NCBI GenBank assembly: GCA_035063765.1
Contig: JAPSFT010000025.1
Span: 1-53,293 of the forward strand
Length of the DNA: 53,293 nucleotides
Reading direction: 5' to 3'
Origin: Deltaproteobacteria bacterium
GTDB lineage: Bacteria > Myxococcota_A > UBA9160 > PR03
The translations under genes and the position numbers were made by a program. The notes below the pieces were generated by a model, which saw only the letters and a list, made by a program, of their open reading frames with translations, was not told the origin of the DNA and ran no database searches. Below are positions 1 through 9,065 of the stretch, piece after piece; position 1 is the first letter of the stretch, and each line of letters opens with the position of its first letter.

Positions 1-391
1 GGCCGTCGTGCCAGCGCGCCTCGGGGCGCAGCGTGAAGAGCACCCACGAGCGGTCGGCCGGCGTCTGCACGCTCTCGGCGAGCAGGCCGTACTGGCTGAA
101 GGGCTCGTCGGCGGAGGCCACCATCAGCGTCTCGTAGATCGCGCCGACGCCCGCCGCGGGGTTTCCCTTCACCAGGAAGGGATTGAAGCTGTCGAAGGTG
201 GTCTCGGGGACGCCGAGCCGGAGCCGCCCGCCCTTCGGCGCGTCGGGGTTCACGTAGGCGAAGTGGGGGAAGCCGGGCGGGTAGGCGAGGTCGCCGTGCA
301 TGGCGAGGCCGTGCTGCTTCGGCGGCTCCGCGGCAAGGGCGGGCACGCAGAGGAAGGCCGCCAGCAGGGCGGCTGCGAGGAGACGGATCAT
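1..391 (-). CDS. YejA-like ABC transporter substrate-binding protein, 5' part
   Basis: The first 130 codons of a gene that runs off the left edge. The ATG is at 391 and opens a signal peptide (Met-Ile-Arg, a Leu/Ala-rich core, then an Ala-Leu-Ala-Ala cleavage site near residue 21). The mature part contains YPPGFPHFAYVNPDAPKGG, then FDSFNPF and later ARWHDG, which are typical of family 5 solute-binding proteins of the YejA (microcin C/oligopeptide) type. Such proteins capture peptides in the periplasm for a YejBEF-type permease. The partner genes would lie beyond the edge. It is divergent from serS, and a TATACT hexamer on the minus strand (near 425-430) could be its -10 box. Confidence 0.82.
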   Translation of the reverse strand, partial: MIRLLAAALLAAFLCVPALAAEPPKQHGLAMHGDLAYPPGFPHFAYVNPDAPKGGRLRLGVPETTFDSFNPFLVKGNPAAGVGAIYETLMVASADEPFSQYGLLAESVQTPADRSWVLFTLRPEARWHDG

Positions 392-478
392 CGGCACCCC
401 CACGGAGGACGGAAAAGCCGGCGAAGTATAGGCGGGGCGCTCGGTTGCGTCGCCGAGACCGTGTGCTTCCCTCCGGCC

Positions 479-1759
479 ATGCTGGACCCCCGGACCCTCG
501 CCGAGCGACGCGACGAAGTGGCCGCGAGCGTTCGCCGCCGCGGCGTGCGCGCCGACGTCGACGCGGCCGTCGCCGCCCACGAGGAGGCGGTACGGCTGCG
601 CACCGCGGTCGGCGAGGCGAACCGGGTGCGGAACGAGCACGGCAAGGCCGGCAACCGGAAGATGGACGCGGCGGAGCGCGAGGGCTTCAGCGCCGAGGGC
701 CGGCGGCTCAAGGACGAGGTCGGCCGGCTCGAGGCCGCGCTGGCCGCCGCCGAAGCGCGCCTCGCGGAGGCGCTCGCGGCGCTTCCCAACCTGATCCACC
801 CCGCGGTCCCGGACGGCGGCGAGGACGACGCCCGCGAGCTGCGCCGCTGGGGCACGCCGCGGCGCTTCGACTTCCCCCCGCTCGACCACGTCGAGCTGGC
901 CCGCCGCCTCGACCTCGTCGACTTCGAGGCCGGCACCCGGGCGGCCGGCCCCAAGTTCTACTACCTGCGCAACGAGGCGGTGCTGCTCACCCTGGCGCTC
1001 CAGCAGCTCGCGCTCGAGATGCTGCGCAGCGAGGGCTTCACGCTGCTCGCGACGCCGGACCTGGCGCGCGCCGAGATGGTCGCCGCGCTCGGCTTCGCGC
1101 CGCGCGGGCCCGAGACCCAGGTCTACTCGGTGGCCGACAGCGATCTCTGTCTGATCGGCACCGCCGAGATCACGCTCGGCGCGCTCTTCGCCGGCCAGAC
1201 CCTCGACGAGGAGGCGCTGCCGGTGCGCCTCGCCGGCCTCTCGCACTGCTTCCGCACCGAGGCCGGCTCCTACGGCCGCGAGAGCAAGGGCCTGTACCGG
1301 GTGCACCAGTTCACGAAGGTCGAGATGTTCGTCGCGACGCGCCCCGAGGACTCCGAGGCGATGCACGAGGAGCTGCTGGCGCTCGAGGAGCGCTTCTTCC
1401 AGGCGCTCGAGCTGCCCTACCGCGTGCTCGACATCGCGGCCGGCGACCTCGGCGCGCCGGCGATCCGCAAGTTCGACCTCGAGGCCTGGATGCCGGGCCG
1501 CGGCGAGGGCGGAGGCTGGGGCGAGGTGACCAGCACCTCGAACTGCACCGACTACCAGGCGCGCCGGCTCGATGCCCGCTTCAAGCGCCGGGGCGCGAAG
1601 AAGGCCGAGCACCTGCACCTCCTGAACGGCACCGCGGTCGCGGACTCGCGCGCCCTCATCGCGCTGCTCGAGAACCACCAGCGCGCCGACGGCTCGGTGG
1701 CGGTCCCGAAGGCGCTCCGGCGCTGGGCCGGCATCGACCAGATCGCGCCCCGTTCCTGA
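479..1759 (+). CDS. serS: Seryl-tRNA synthetase
   Basis: A 426-residue class II synthetase that charges tRNA-Ser. The start is the ATG at 479, because the open frame upstream belongs to the antisense of the neighbouring gene. The N-terminal third (residues about 1-110) is the charged helical tRNA-binding arm. Motif 2 is seen near residues 259-280 (TEAGSYGRESKGLYRVHQF). EVTSTSNCTDYQARR lies near 348, and motif 3 with NGTAVADSRALIALLENHQ near 382. Length is normal for the family. A VOC-family gene follows after 19 bases and is probably co-transcribed. All catalytic motifs look intact. Confidence 0.96.
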   Translation: MLDPRTLAERRDEVAASVRRRGVRADVDAAVAAHEEAVRLRTAVGEANRVRNEHGKAGNRKMDAAEREGFSAEGRRLKDEVGRLEAALAAAEARLAEALAALPNLIHPAVPDGGEDDARELRRWGTPRRFDFPPLDHVELARRLDLVDFEAGTRAAGPKFYYLRNEAVLLTLALQQLALEMLRSEGFTLLATPDLARAEMVAALGFAPRGPETQVYSVADSDLCLIGTAEITLGALFAGQTLDEEALPVRLAGLSHCFRTEAGSYGRESKGLYRVHQFTKVEMFVATRPEDSEAMHEELLALEERFFQALELPYRVLDIAAGDLGAPAIRKFDLEAWMPGRGEGGGWGEVTSTSNCTDYQARRLDARFKRRGAKKAEHLHLLNGTAVADSRALIALLENHQRADGSVAVPKALRRWAGIDQIAPRS

Positions 1760-1778
1760 CGCGCCCTCCGGAGACCCG

Positions 1779-2228
1779 ATGATCGAGATCAACGGCATGG
1801 CCCACGTGATCCTGACGACCGGCGATTTCCCCCGTGCGCGCGCCTTCTACGGGGAGCTCCTGCCCTTCCTCGGCCTGCGCTGCGTGATCGACAGCCCCGA
1901 CTGGTACTACTGCGTGGGCGGGCGCACCGCCTTCGGCGTGCGCGAGGGCGCGCCCGCGCACCGCGGCGCGCGCTTCGACCAGGGCCGCACCGGCCTCCAC
2001 CACTGCTGCTTCCGCGCGCGCAGCCGCGAGGACGTCGACGCCCTCCATGCGTTCCTCGTCGCGCGCGGCTCCGCGATCGTCCACGGCCCGCAGGAGGACG
2101 CCTTCGCGCCCGGCTACTACTCGCTCCTCTTCGAGGACCCCGACGGCGTGCGCCTCGAGCTGAACTTCGTGCCGGGCAAGGGCCTGCTGGCCGAGCCGGG
2201 CATGAAGGCGGGCGGCGTCAGCGGTTGA
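1779..2228 (+). CDS. VOC (glyoxalase/bleomycin-resistance fold) family protein
   Basis: A 149-residue single-module vicinal oxygen chelate protein. It has the two beta-alpha-beta-beta-beta halves of the fold, with likely metal ligands at His9 (GMAHVIL), the His pair near 72-73 (GLHHCCF) and Glu about 127 (RLELNF). The phrase [11 protein letters not shown] is a family hallmark. The substrate cannot be told from sequence: lactoylglutathione lyase-like and dioxygenase-like members share these features. It lies 19 bases after serS, and its last 11 bases overlap the 3' end of the convergent aldo/keto reductase gene. Confidence 0.8.
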   Translation: MIEINGMAHVILTTGDFPRARAFYGELLPFLGLRCVIDSPDWYYCVGGRTAFGVREGAPAHRGARFDQGRTGLHHCCFRARSREDVDALHAFLVARGSAIVHGPQEDAFAPGYYSLLFEDPDGVRLELNFVPGKGLLAEPGMKAGGVSG

Positions 2229-3207
2229 GCGAGCCCATGAAGGCAGGCGCGTAGCGCTCGCCGGCGGCGGCGCCGCGCGGCGCTGCCGCGAGCAGGTGGG
2301 CGCGGTCGGCCACGGTCAGCGGGATCGAGAAGGCCGCCACGTTCTCCTCGAGCCAGCGGCGGCGCTTGGTGCCGGGGATCGGCACGACGTCGGCGCCCTG
2401 CGCGTGGACCCAGGCCAGGGCGAGCTGGCCGGCGCTCACGCCCTTCTCGCGCGCCAGCTCCTTCACCTTCGCGACGAGCTGGAGGTTGCGTTCGAAGTTC
2501 TCGCCCTGGAAGCGCGGCGAGAAACGCCGGTAGTCGTCGGGCGCGAAGTCCTCGGGGCGCTCGAGGCGCCCGGTCAGGAAGCCGCGCCCGAGCGGGCTGT
2601 AGGCGACGAAGCCGACCCCGAGCTCGCGGCAGGCCGCGAGGGCGCCGTCCTCGGGGTCACGCGTCCAGAGCGAGTACTCGCTCTGGAGCGCGCTGATCGG
2701 GTGCACCGCGCAGGCGCGCCGCAGGGTTGCGACGCTCGCCTCCGAGAGCCCGAGGAAGCGCACCTTCCCGGCCCGGACGAGCTCCGCCATCGCGCCGACC
2801 GTGTCCTCGATCGGCGTCTCGGGGTCGACCCGGTGCTGGTAGTAGAGGTCGATCACGTCGACGCCGAGCCGGCGCAGGCTCGCGTCGCAGCACTGGCGCA
2901 CGTAGTCCGGGCGGCCGCAGATGCCGCGCAGCCCGGGCTTCTCCGGGTCGCGCACGATCCCGAACTTGGTCGCGATCGTGAAGCGCTCGCGCATCCCGCG
3001 TACCGCACGCCCCACGAGCTCCTCGTTGCGGTGCGGGCCGTAGACGTCGGCGGTGTCGAGAAAGCTGACGCCGAGCTCGAGCGCGCGGTGGATGGTGGCG
3101 ATCGACTCGGCGTCGTCGCGCGGCCCGTAGAACTCGGACATGCCCATGCAGCCGAGGCCCTGGGCCGAGACGACGAGGCCGTGCACTCCGAGCGGGCGCT
3201 GTTCCAT
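2218..3207 (-). CDS. Aldo/keto reductase
   Basis: A 329-residue NADPH-dependent oxidoreductase of the TIM-barrel AKR superfamily. The catalytic tetrad is visible: Asp51 (LDTADVYG), Tyr56, Lys80 (IATKFG) and His124 (YYQHRVD). [12 protein letters not shown] at the N-terminus and the C-terminal cofactor-binding [13 protein letters not shown] resemble the YakC/AKR13 branch, which reduces aldehydes and ketones. The ATG at 3207 is preceded, after only six bases, by a TAGGCT hexamer on the minus strand, so the mRNA may be leaderless. The convergent VOC gene overlaps its 3' end by 11 bases. The physiological substrate is unknown. Confidence 0.9.
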   Translation of the reverse strand: MEQRPLGVHGLVVSAQGLGCMGMSEFYGPRDDAESIATIHRALELGVSFLDTADVYGPHRNEELVGRAVRGMRERFTIATKFGIVRDPEKPGLRGICGRPDYVRQCCDASLRRLGVDVIDLYYQHRVDPETPIEDTVGAMAELVRAGKVRFLGLSEASVATLRRACAVHPISALQSEYSLWTRDPEDGALAACRELGVGFVAYSPLGRGFLTGRLERPEDFAPDDYRRFSPRFQGENFERNLQLVAKVKELAREKGVSAGQLALAWVHAQGADVVPIPGTKRRRWLEENVAAFSIPLTVADRAHLLAAAPRGAAAGERYAPAFMGSLNR

Positions 3208-3213
3208 CCGGCG

Positions 3214-3219
3214 AGCCTA
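3214..3219 (-). promoter_or_regulatory. Putative -10 box of a leaderless aldo/keto reductase promoter
   Basis: TAGGCT reads on the minus strand and ends six bases before the ATG at 3207. A start of transcription 6-7 bases after a -10 box would fall on the start codon itself. No convincing -35 box is seen. Confidence 0.35.
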
Positions 3220-3230
3220 ACGCACGCGGC

Positions 3231-4421
3231 TCAGGGCCGTCCCGTCGCCCCCGTCGCACTGGCCGGAAGGAAGGTCCCCTCCGCGAGGGAGGTCGTCGCG
3301 GGTGCGCCGGCCGCCGCCACCGCGTCCTCGATCGTGCCCGCCGTGCGGATCCGGTCGGCGAGGCCGAGCACGGCGTCGATGTAGGCGTCGGAGCGGTTGT
3401 AGTGCCAGACCACCTCGCGCTTCTGGGCGCGCGTCAGGTGGCGCTGCCAGCCGTAGCTCTTGAGGAAGCGCGCGGTCGAGGCGGCGGCGTCGGCGGCGTC
3501 GTAGAGGCTGACGCGGCCGTCGCCGTCGCCGTCGACGCCGAAGGCGATGTAGTTGAGCGGCAGGAACTGGGTGTAGCCGAAGGCGCCCGCGCCCGAGCCG
3601 CGCAGCGAGAGCGGGTCGATGCCCGCCTGCGCGGCGATCTCGAAGGTCGCGACCACCTGCGGGTAGAAGATGCCCTCGAGATAGCGGGCGCGCGCGCGCA
3701 CCTTGTCGGCGACGGCGGGGTCGAGCGTGCCGCCGCGCGGCGTGTAGCGCACGAGCTGGCGCGCGACGTTGCGCGGCTCGTTCGCCATCGCGAGGCGGGC
3801 CAGCCGGTAGAGCACGATGCTGCGCCCGGTGTTGCGGCCGCAGGCGCTCTCGACGTGCAGGATCGCCGCCACCACGCTCGCGTCGACGCCGTGCACGCGC
3901 TCCGCGTCCGCGAGGCCCTGCGCGTGGGCCGCGGCGCAACGCTGCGCGCGCGCCACGCTGTCGGCGCGCAGGAAGTGGCGGTACATCGAATAGGGCTCGC
4001 GCGGCTCGAGGCCGAAGCCGAGCCCGCTGAAGGCCGGCACGCGCGCATCGGCGAAGGCGCGCGCCGCGCGCTCGCGCGCGATGCCGTCGGCCGCCAGGTG
4101 GTCGACCATCCAGCCCCAGCCCTTCGCGCGCGCCTCGAGCACGGCGGGCGTGGGCGGCGCGTCGCGGTCGGCGGCGGCGACGCGCTCGGCGCGCAGGCGG
4201 GCCAGCGTGTCGCGGTAGGCGCGGTCGCGCGCCTCGCGCTCGGCCTCGCCGAGCGCGCTCACGCCGGGCGTCTCACGTTCGACGACGACGAGCGGTGGGG
4301 ACCGGCGCGCCGCCGCTGTGGGCGGCTTGCTCGGCGCCGACGCGCAGCCCGCGACGATCGCGCCGAGGACGAGACCGAGCGGGACGGAGCGGAGGATTCG
4401 CAGCAGGCCGGTGCAGCGCAA
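3231..4421 (-). CDS. mltB: MltB-type lytic murein transglycosylase, lipoprotein
   Basis: A peptidoglycan lyase that cuts the MurNAc-GlcNAc bond to form 1,6-anhydro products. It belongs to the SLT_2/MltB family, about 396 residues. The catalytic glutamate is Glu191 in HVESACGRNTG. GAFGYTQFLPLNY and the VDGDGDGRVSLYD loop are also family signatures. I start at the TTG at 4421 because it puts a clean lipoprotein signal at the N-terminus (a Leu/Val-rich core ending Val-Ala-Gly-Cys) and has GAGG about eight bases upstream. A longer reading from a GTG at 4535 would add 38 polar residues and bury the signal peptide. A possible promoter (TTGACG at 4517-4522 and GAGGAT at 4494-4499, minus strand) lies inside that extension, which also argues for the shorter form. 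The protein should sit on the inner face of the outer membrane. Confidence 0.88.
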   Translation of the reverse strand: MRCTGLLRILRSVPLGLVLGAIVAGCASAPSKPPTAAARRSPPLVVVERETPGVSALGEAEREARDRAYRDTLARLRAERVAAADRDAPPTPAVLEARAKGWGWMVDHLAADGIARERAARAFADARVPAFSGLGFGLEPREPYSMYRHFLRADSVARAQRCAAAHAQGLADAERVHGVDASVVAAILHVESACGRNTGRSIVLYRLARLAMANEPRNVARQLVRYTPRGGTLDPAVADKVRARARYLEGIFYPQVVATFEIAAQAGIDPLSLRGSGAGAFGYTQFLPLNYIAFGVDGDGDGRVSLYDAADAAASTARFLKSYGWQRHLTRAQKREVVWHYNRSDAYIDAVLGLADRIRTAGTIEDAVAAAGAPATTSLAEGTFLPASATGATGRP

Positions 4422-4578
4422 TTGGCAAACCTCGAGGGGGGTTCGCCCGGGTCTTTCGTCGCGACGGTCCTGGGGGTTGACCGGGGACGAAGCATCCTCG
4501 CCCGGATCGCGCGCGCCGTCAACGGCAACTCGCACGCAACGCGGGAACGGGGACGTGGCTGCGTGCCCTGCGGTGCGG

Positions 4579-5727
4579 CTAGCCCCGCGTCTCGGCCCAC
4601 GCCCAGTCGAGCCAGGGCAGCAGCGCCTCGAGGTCGTCGCGCTCGACGGTCGCGCCGCCCCAGACGCGCAGGCCGGGCGGCGCGTCGCGGTAGCTCGCGA
4701 CGTCGTAGGCGACGCCCTCCTTCTCGAGGAGGCCGCACAGCCGCTTGATCACCTCGCCCTGCGCCTGCTCGTCGAGCCCGGCGAACCAGGGATCGGCAAC
4801 CCGCAGGCAGATCGAGGTGCAGGAGCGCGTCGCCGGATCGCTCGCCAGGAACTCCACCCAGGGCGTGCGCGCGACCCACGCGGCGACGGCTTCGAGGTTG
4901 GCCTCGGCGCGCGCGACGAGCCCCGCCAGGCCGCCGGCCGACTCCGCCCAGGCGAGCCCGTCGAGCGCGTCCTCGACGCAGAGCATCGAGGGCGTGTTGA
5001 TGGTCGAGCCCTCGAAGAGCGCCTCGTCGAGCCGGCCCTTCTTCGCGAGCCGGAAGATCTTCGGCAGCGGCCAGGGAGGGGTGTGGGATTCGACCCGCGC
5101 CACCGCCCGCGGCGAGAGCGCCAGCATCCCGTGCGCCGCCTCCCCGCCGAGCACCTTCTGCCAGGACCAGGTGACGACGTCGAGCTTCTCCCAGGGCAGC
5201 TCCATCGCGAAGACGGCCGAGGTGGCGTCGCACAGGACCAGGCCCGTGCGCCCGGCCGGGATCCAGTCGCCGCCCGGGACCCGCACACCCGAGGTCGTGC
5301 CGTTCCAGGGGAAGATCACGTCGCGGGCGAAGTCGACCTGGCGGAGGTCGGGGAGCGCGCCGTAGGGCGCCGCGAGGACCCGCGCGTCGAGCCGGAGCTG
5401 CTTCGTCGCGTCCGTGACCCACTCCTGGCCGAAGCTCTCCCAGGCCAGCACGTCGACCGGCCGCTCGCCGAGCAGCGACCACATCGCCATCTCGACCGCG
5501 CCCGTGTCCGAGGCCGGCACGACCGCCAGCCGCCAGCCCGCCGGCATGCCGAGGATCGCCTTGCTGCGCTCGATCACCGCCTGGATGCGCGCCTTCGGCT
5601 CCTTCGCCCGGTGCGAGCGCCCGACCAGCGCCCCCTTCAACGCCTCGAGCGACCACCCCGGCCGCTTCGCACAGGGCCCCGACGAGAACTGGGGACGTTG
5701 CGGGCGGCGCACAGGCTTGGTGGCCAA
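4579..5727 (-). CDS. serC: Phosphoserine aminotransferase
   Basis: A 382-residue PLP enzyme of the serine pathway that interconverts 3-phosphohydroxypyruvate plus glutamate with phosphoserine plus 2-oxoglutarate. The PLP lysine is Lys191 in [21 protein letters not shown] at the N-terminus, [11 protein letters not shown] and [10 protein letters not shown] are the hallmarks of the alphaproteobacterial-type SerC subfamily rather than the E. coli type. Translation starts at a TTG (5727) preceded at good spacing by GGAGGAG, so the rare start is well supported. It ends with TAG, which shows that amber is an ordinary stop codon in this genome. The upstream flank carries the long inverted repeat at 5749-5843. 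Confidence 0.92.
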   Translation of the reverse strand: MATKPVRRPQRPQFSSGPCAKRPGWSLEALKGALVGRSHRAKEPKARIQAVIERSKAILGMPAGWRLAVVPASDTGAVEMAMWSLLGERPVDVLAWESFGQEWVTDATKQLRLDARVLAAPYGALPDLRQVDFARDVIFPWNGTTSGVRVPGGDWIPAGRTGLVLCDATSAVFAMELPWEKLDVVTWSWQKVLGGEAAHGMLALSPRAVARVESHTPPWPLPKIFRLAKKGRLDEALFEGSTINTPSMLCVEDALDGLAWAESAGGLAGLVARAEANLEAVAAWVARTPWVEFLASDPATRSCTSICLRVADPWFAGLDEQAQGEVIKRLCGLLEKEGVAYDVASYRDAPPGLRVWGGATVERDDLEALLPWLDWAWAETRG

Positions 5728-5748
5728 AGGTTCTCCTCCGGGGGGGCG

Positions 5749-5843
5749 AGCGGCGGGGACAGTCCCGGCGATCCGGCGATTCCTCGATGTCCGGTCGGCT
5801 CGAGGTCGACAATCGCCGGATCGCCGGGACTGTCCCCGCCGCT
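5749..5843. repeat. Dispersed palindromic element, full copy 1
   Basis: A perfect inverted repeat with 33-bp arms (5749-5781 and 5811-5843) around a 29-base centre. The centre itself can pair CCTCGA with TCGAGG. Each arm contains the small hairpin GGGACAGTCCC followed by GGCGATCCGGCGATT. The same arm occurs at 40837-40927 (full) and 47587-47614 (half). Here it lies between the divergent starts of serC and the vWA gene. It resembles REP/BIME-type elements mobilised by RAYT transposases. No transposase lies in this window. Confidence 0.9.
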
Positions 5844-5875
5844 ACCACCGCTAGCATTCCGCGCGAGGGAGGGAC

Positions 5876-6712
5876 ATGGGGCGGACGGCAGGGGTCGGGC
5901 TGGCGGTCTGGCTGGTCGCGGTGGCGGCGGTTCCGGCCCGGGGTGCGAGCTCTGCGGCGAGGCCGGCCCCGCCCGGCCCCGTCGATCTCGCGATCGTCAT
6001 CGACGTCTCGGGCTCCGCCCGCGCCGCCTCCGGCGTCGACGTCGACGGCGACGGGACGGTCGGGATCAACCCCCAGCTCGACTCCCGCCTCACGGGCCGG
6101 TACCCGAAGGACGTCGTCTCGACCGACCCCGACGACTCCGTCCTCGCCGCCGAGCTGGCCGCCGTGCGGGCCCTGCTCGGCCAGCTCGATGGCGCCGGCG
6201 GCGTCCGGGTCGCGGTCGTCGCCTTCTCGGGCCACATGGACCCCGAGAAGGGCACCCAGTCGGGCCCACCCGACCAGAACGCGCGCATCGTCGCGCCCCT
6301 CGGCGGCCTCCCTGCCGCCCGCGCCGCCCTCGACGACATCGCCCGCCGCGGCCCCTCCGGCGGCACCGACTTCTCCGCTGCGATCGGCGCCGCTCGCAAG
6401 GCCCTGTGCGACGCCCCCGCCCGCGCCGGCGCCACCCGCCACGCCCTGCTCCTCACCGACGGCGTCCCCTCGCTCCCCTTCGGCTTCGCGACCCGCACCG
6501 ACCCGAGCGACGTCTCCGCCGCCATCACCGCCGCCCACGACGCGCGCGACTGCGGCGTCCGCATCGACGTCTTCGCGATCGGCCTCGGCGCCACCGGCGA
6601 TCCCTTCGCGTCGAAGGAGGTGTCGCGCATCACGGGCGGGGTGTACCGGCCGATTCGCGCCACCGGCGCGCTGAGGGAGGCGCTCGAGGGTGCGCTGACG
6701 GCGGCGCCCTGA
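5876..6712 (+). CDS. Secreted von Willebrand factor A domain protein
   Basis: A 278-residue protein with an N-terminal signal peptide (residues 1-24, Leu/Val/Ala-rich, ending Ala-Arg-Gly-Ala) followed by one vWA domain. The metal-ion-dependent adhesion site is complete: DVSGSA (Asp43, Ser45, Ser47), the threonine of GGTDF (Thr164) and Asp195 of [16 protein letters not shown] segment just after the MIDAS looks like a calcium-binding EF-hand/dockerin loop. It is expected to act as a surface or periplasmic protein-protein contact module. Its partner is unknown. The ATG at 5876 has GGGAGGG upstream, and a TAGCAT hexamer at 5852-5857 may be the -10 box. Confidence 0.85.
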   Translation: MGRTAGVGLAVWLVAVAAVPARGASSAARPAPPGPVDLAIVIDVSGSARAASGVDVDGDGTVGINPQLDSRLTGRYPKDVVSTDPDDSVLAAELAAVRALLGQLDGAGGVRVAVVAFSGHMDPEKGTQSGPPDQNARIVAPLGGLPAARAALDDIARRGPSGGTDFSAAIGAARKALCDAPARAGATRHALLLTDGVPSLPFGFATRTDPSDVSAAITAAHDARDCGVRIDVFAIGLGATGDPFASKEVSRITGGVYRPIRATGALREALEGALTAAP

Positions 6713-6743
6713 AGGCGCGTCCCGCTCCCGGAGAGGAATCGCC

Positions 6744-7934
6744 ATGCCCCACGCTCTCGGCTCCCAGCGCCCCTTCGGCTTCGGCTTCTGGCCGCTCGCC
6801 GAGGACGACCCCAAGGTCGCGGTGCGGCGTGAGGACGTCCGGGTCGTCACCGGGGACCGGATGCTGGTGCGTGGGATCCTGTGGACGCCGCCGGCCGGCA
6901 CGCCCTGGAAGACGGCCGTCGTGCTCGCCCACCCGCGCGGTGACTTCTCGGTGCACTACGCGTGCCCGCTGCTGGCGGCGGCGGGCTACGCCGCCTTCGG
7001 CTTCGCGACCCGCTACCTGAACAACGACACCGACTGCCTGCACGAGGCGCTGGTCGTCGACGTGGCTGCAGCCGTCTCCGAAGTGCGTCGCCGCGGAGCC
7101 GAGGCGGTGGTGCTCCTCGGCAACTCGGGCGGCGGCTCGCTGATGGCGCTCGCGCAACAGGAGACCGGTTGCGGCGACGGCTGGATCGGCATGGCGGCGC
7201 ACCCGGGCGAGGGCGTCTTCATGCTCCAGGTGATCGACCCGTCGCTGGCCGACGAGGGCGACCCGCTCTCGGTGGTTCCCGAGCTCGACATGTACGACCC
7301 GCGCAACGGCTGGCGCCCCTGGCCCGAGCCCTGCCGCTACGACCGCGCGTGGCTCGCCCGCTACCGCGAGGCGCAGCGCGCGCGGATCGCGCGCATCGAC
7401 GAGCGGGCGCGCGAAGCGATCGAGAGCGCGCGCCGTGCCGGCGAGGCGGCGCGCGCGATCGACCGGGCCGCCGCGCCCGCCGACTGGGCCTGGCAGCGCA
7501 AGCGCGCGGTCTCGCAGCCGACCCTCGTGATCCACCGCACGCTCGCGGACCCGGCCTACCTCGACCTCACGATCGACCCCGACGAGCGGCCGATGGGCTC
7601 GCTCTTCGCGTTCCCCGATCCCTTCGACGCCAACTACGCACGCTTCGGGCTCGCGCGCACGATGAGCCCTCGCGGCTGGCTCTCGACCTGGAGCGGGCTC
7701 TCCTCGCACGCAAAGCTCGCCGAGACGCTCCCGAACGTGAAGGTGCCGACCCTGATCGTGCACCCGACCGCCGACACCGAGATCCGCCTGCGCCAGGCGC
7801 GCGAGATCCGTGATGCCGCGGGCTCCGACGACGTGACCTACCACGAGATGAGGGGCGCTCCGCACTACCTCGAGGGGCACCGCCGGCCGGCCCTCGAGCT
7901 CACCGTCGAGTGGCTGCGCGCGCGCTTCCCGTAG
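6744..7934 (+). CDS. Alpha/beta hydrolase family protein
   Basis: A 396-residue alpha/beta hydrolase. The nucleophile elbow is GNSGGG (Ser128). The acid is probably the Asp in [11 protein letters not shown], and the general base is His374 in APHYLEGH. A long charged helical insert (residues about 205-255, rich in Arg/Ala/Glu) forms a lid between the elbow and the acid. There is no signal peptide, so it is probably cytoplasmic. The substrate is unknown; related proteins are loosely called dienelactone hydrolase-like or esterases. It follows the vWA gene by 31 bases with a good ribosome site (GGAGAGGAA). Its last 70 bases overlap the run-on end of the phoD pseudogene on the other strand. Confidence 0.82.
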   Translation: MPHALGSQRPFGFGFWPLAEDDPKVAVRREDVRVVTGDRMLVRGILWTPPAGTPWKTAVVLAHPRGDFSVHYACPLLAAAGYAAFGFATRYLNNDTDCLHEALVVDVAAAVSEVRRRGAEAVVLLGNSGGGSLMALAQQETGCGDGWIGMAAHPGEGVFMLQVIDPSLADEGDPLSVVPELDMYDPRNGWRPWPEPCRYDRAWLARYREAQRARIARIDERAREAIESARRAGEAARAIDRAAAPADWAWQRKRAVSQPTLVIHRTLADPAYLDLTIDPDERPMGSLFAFPDPFDANYARFGLARTMSPRGWLSTWSGLSSHAKLAETLPNVKVPTLIVHPTADTEIRLRQAREIRDAAGSDDVTYHEMRGAPHYLEGHRRPALELTVEWLRARFP

Positions 7935-9065
7935 CCGCAGCGGGCGACTCGAGCCTCTTGCGGCACGGGATTGCCGTCCTCGACGACGAAGCTCTTCCCG
8001 GTCGACACCGTTGCGGTTGGCTCCGTCACGGTCGAGGTGTAGCGGAAGTCGGCGCGCCACTCGTCGCGCGTCACCACATGGCGCAGGGAGCCGCGCGGGA
8101 CGGGCTCGAAGTAGGGAGCGTGCGGGAGCGCTTGGAGGAGATCGCGCACAAGGTCCACGAGGGCCTCCGGGAAGCCGGCCGACGAGATCCCGGTCGCGAC
8201 GAACTCGGAGGCGATCGGGCCGGTCAGGTCGGCAGCGTCGGCACCCGACGCCGCGAGCGTGTCGAAGAGCCACGCCTCCTGCGCGGGGCCGAGTGCCTGA
8301 CCGCCCGGGTCCGGGAAGCCCGCACACGGCGGTCCGAGCAGGCCGCCGCAGGGCTGGTCGCTGCGGTGCGGGCGCGGGTCGAGGATCGGGATCCGCGCGA
8401 GGTCGCCGAAGTCGAAGCTGCGGTAGATGCGGTAGTCGGGGCCCTTCGGCTGGAGCTGGCGCACGGGCTGGTGCTCGTACCAGGCCTGGTACGCGGCGGC
8501 GCGCAGCTCGAGGAAGGGGAGCTGCGGAGGCGTCCCGTGTTCGTCGAAGTCCGGACCCGCGTAGTCGTTGGCGACCTCGTGATCGTCCCAGGTCACGAGC
8601 CAGGGACAACCCAGGTGGGCGGACTGGAGGTTCGCATCGCCCTCGTAGAGCCCGTAGCGGTGGCGATGGCCGGCGAGGCTCTCGATCCGGCCGCTCTGGT
8701 GCGAGCGCACCGGGCCGGTGGAGCCGGACTCGTAGATGCAGTCGCCGAGGAAGGTCACGAAGTCGGGGTCCTCGGCGGCGATCCCCGCGTGCGCGGTGTA
8801 GTAGCCCTGCGCCCAGTTCCGGCACGAGGCCGTTCACGTCGACGTGGACCGAGTGCGCGAGGCTCGGGTGAGCGATCGTGGCGCCGCTACTCACGATCGT
8901 GTAGCAGGCCCAGTCGTGTGCGACCTCCCAGAGTACCGGGACGGGCGCGTCGGGCATGCCGCCGAGGTCGCAGGTGGCGCCGCTGGAGGCCACCGCGGCG
9001 GTCGTCATCGCGAGGTGCAGGAACTCGCGCCGCGAGAGCGGGGCGCGCAGGTTGCGGGGGGTCAT
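7865..9065 (-). pseudogene. PhoD-type alkaline phosphatase remnant (deletions and frameshift)
   Basis: The start (ATG at 9065) encodes a twin-arginine signal (SRREFLHL) and the N-terminal domain of a PhoD-like phosphatase/phosphodiesterase. After DVNGLVP the frame is lost near 8820. It resumes one frame over as SCRNWAQGYY, FLGDCIYESG, VTWDDHEVANDY and FDFGDLARI, all PhoD signatures. The join looks like a deletion, because the segment normally linking VNGL to ASCxNW is missing. A second loss is suggested between LFDTLAASG and DAADLTGPIASEF, where family members carry the GDIH metal-ligand stretch. The 3' end has also run on past the usual VVEDG ending into the neighbouring hydrolase gene. Translatable pieces total about 380 residues against about 500 for the family. 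It is almost certainly inactive. Confidence 0.8.

Noticed and set aside
4422-4535. GTG start of mltB at 4535
   Set aside because: It would place 38 polar residues before a clear lipoprotein signal, and a promoter-like pair lies in this stretch. The TTG at 4421 fits better.
4259-6901. An 880-codon minus-strand frame across serC, the palindrome and the vWA gene
   Set aside because: It is out of frame with serC and antisense to the vWA gene. Its composition is Arg/Gly/Ala-rich with no recognisable domain.
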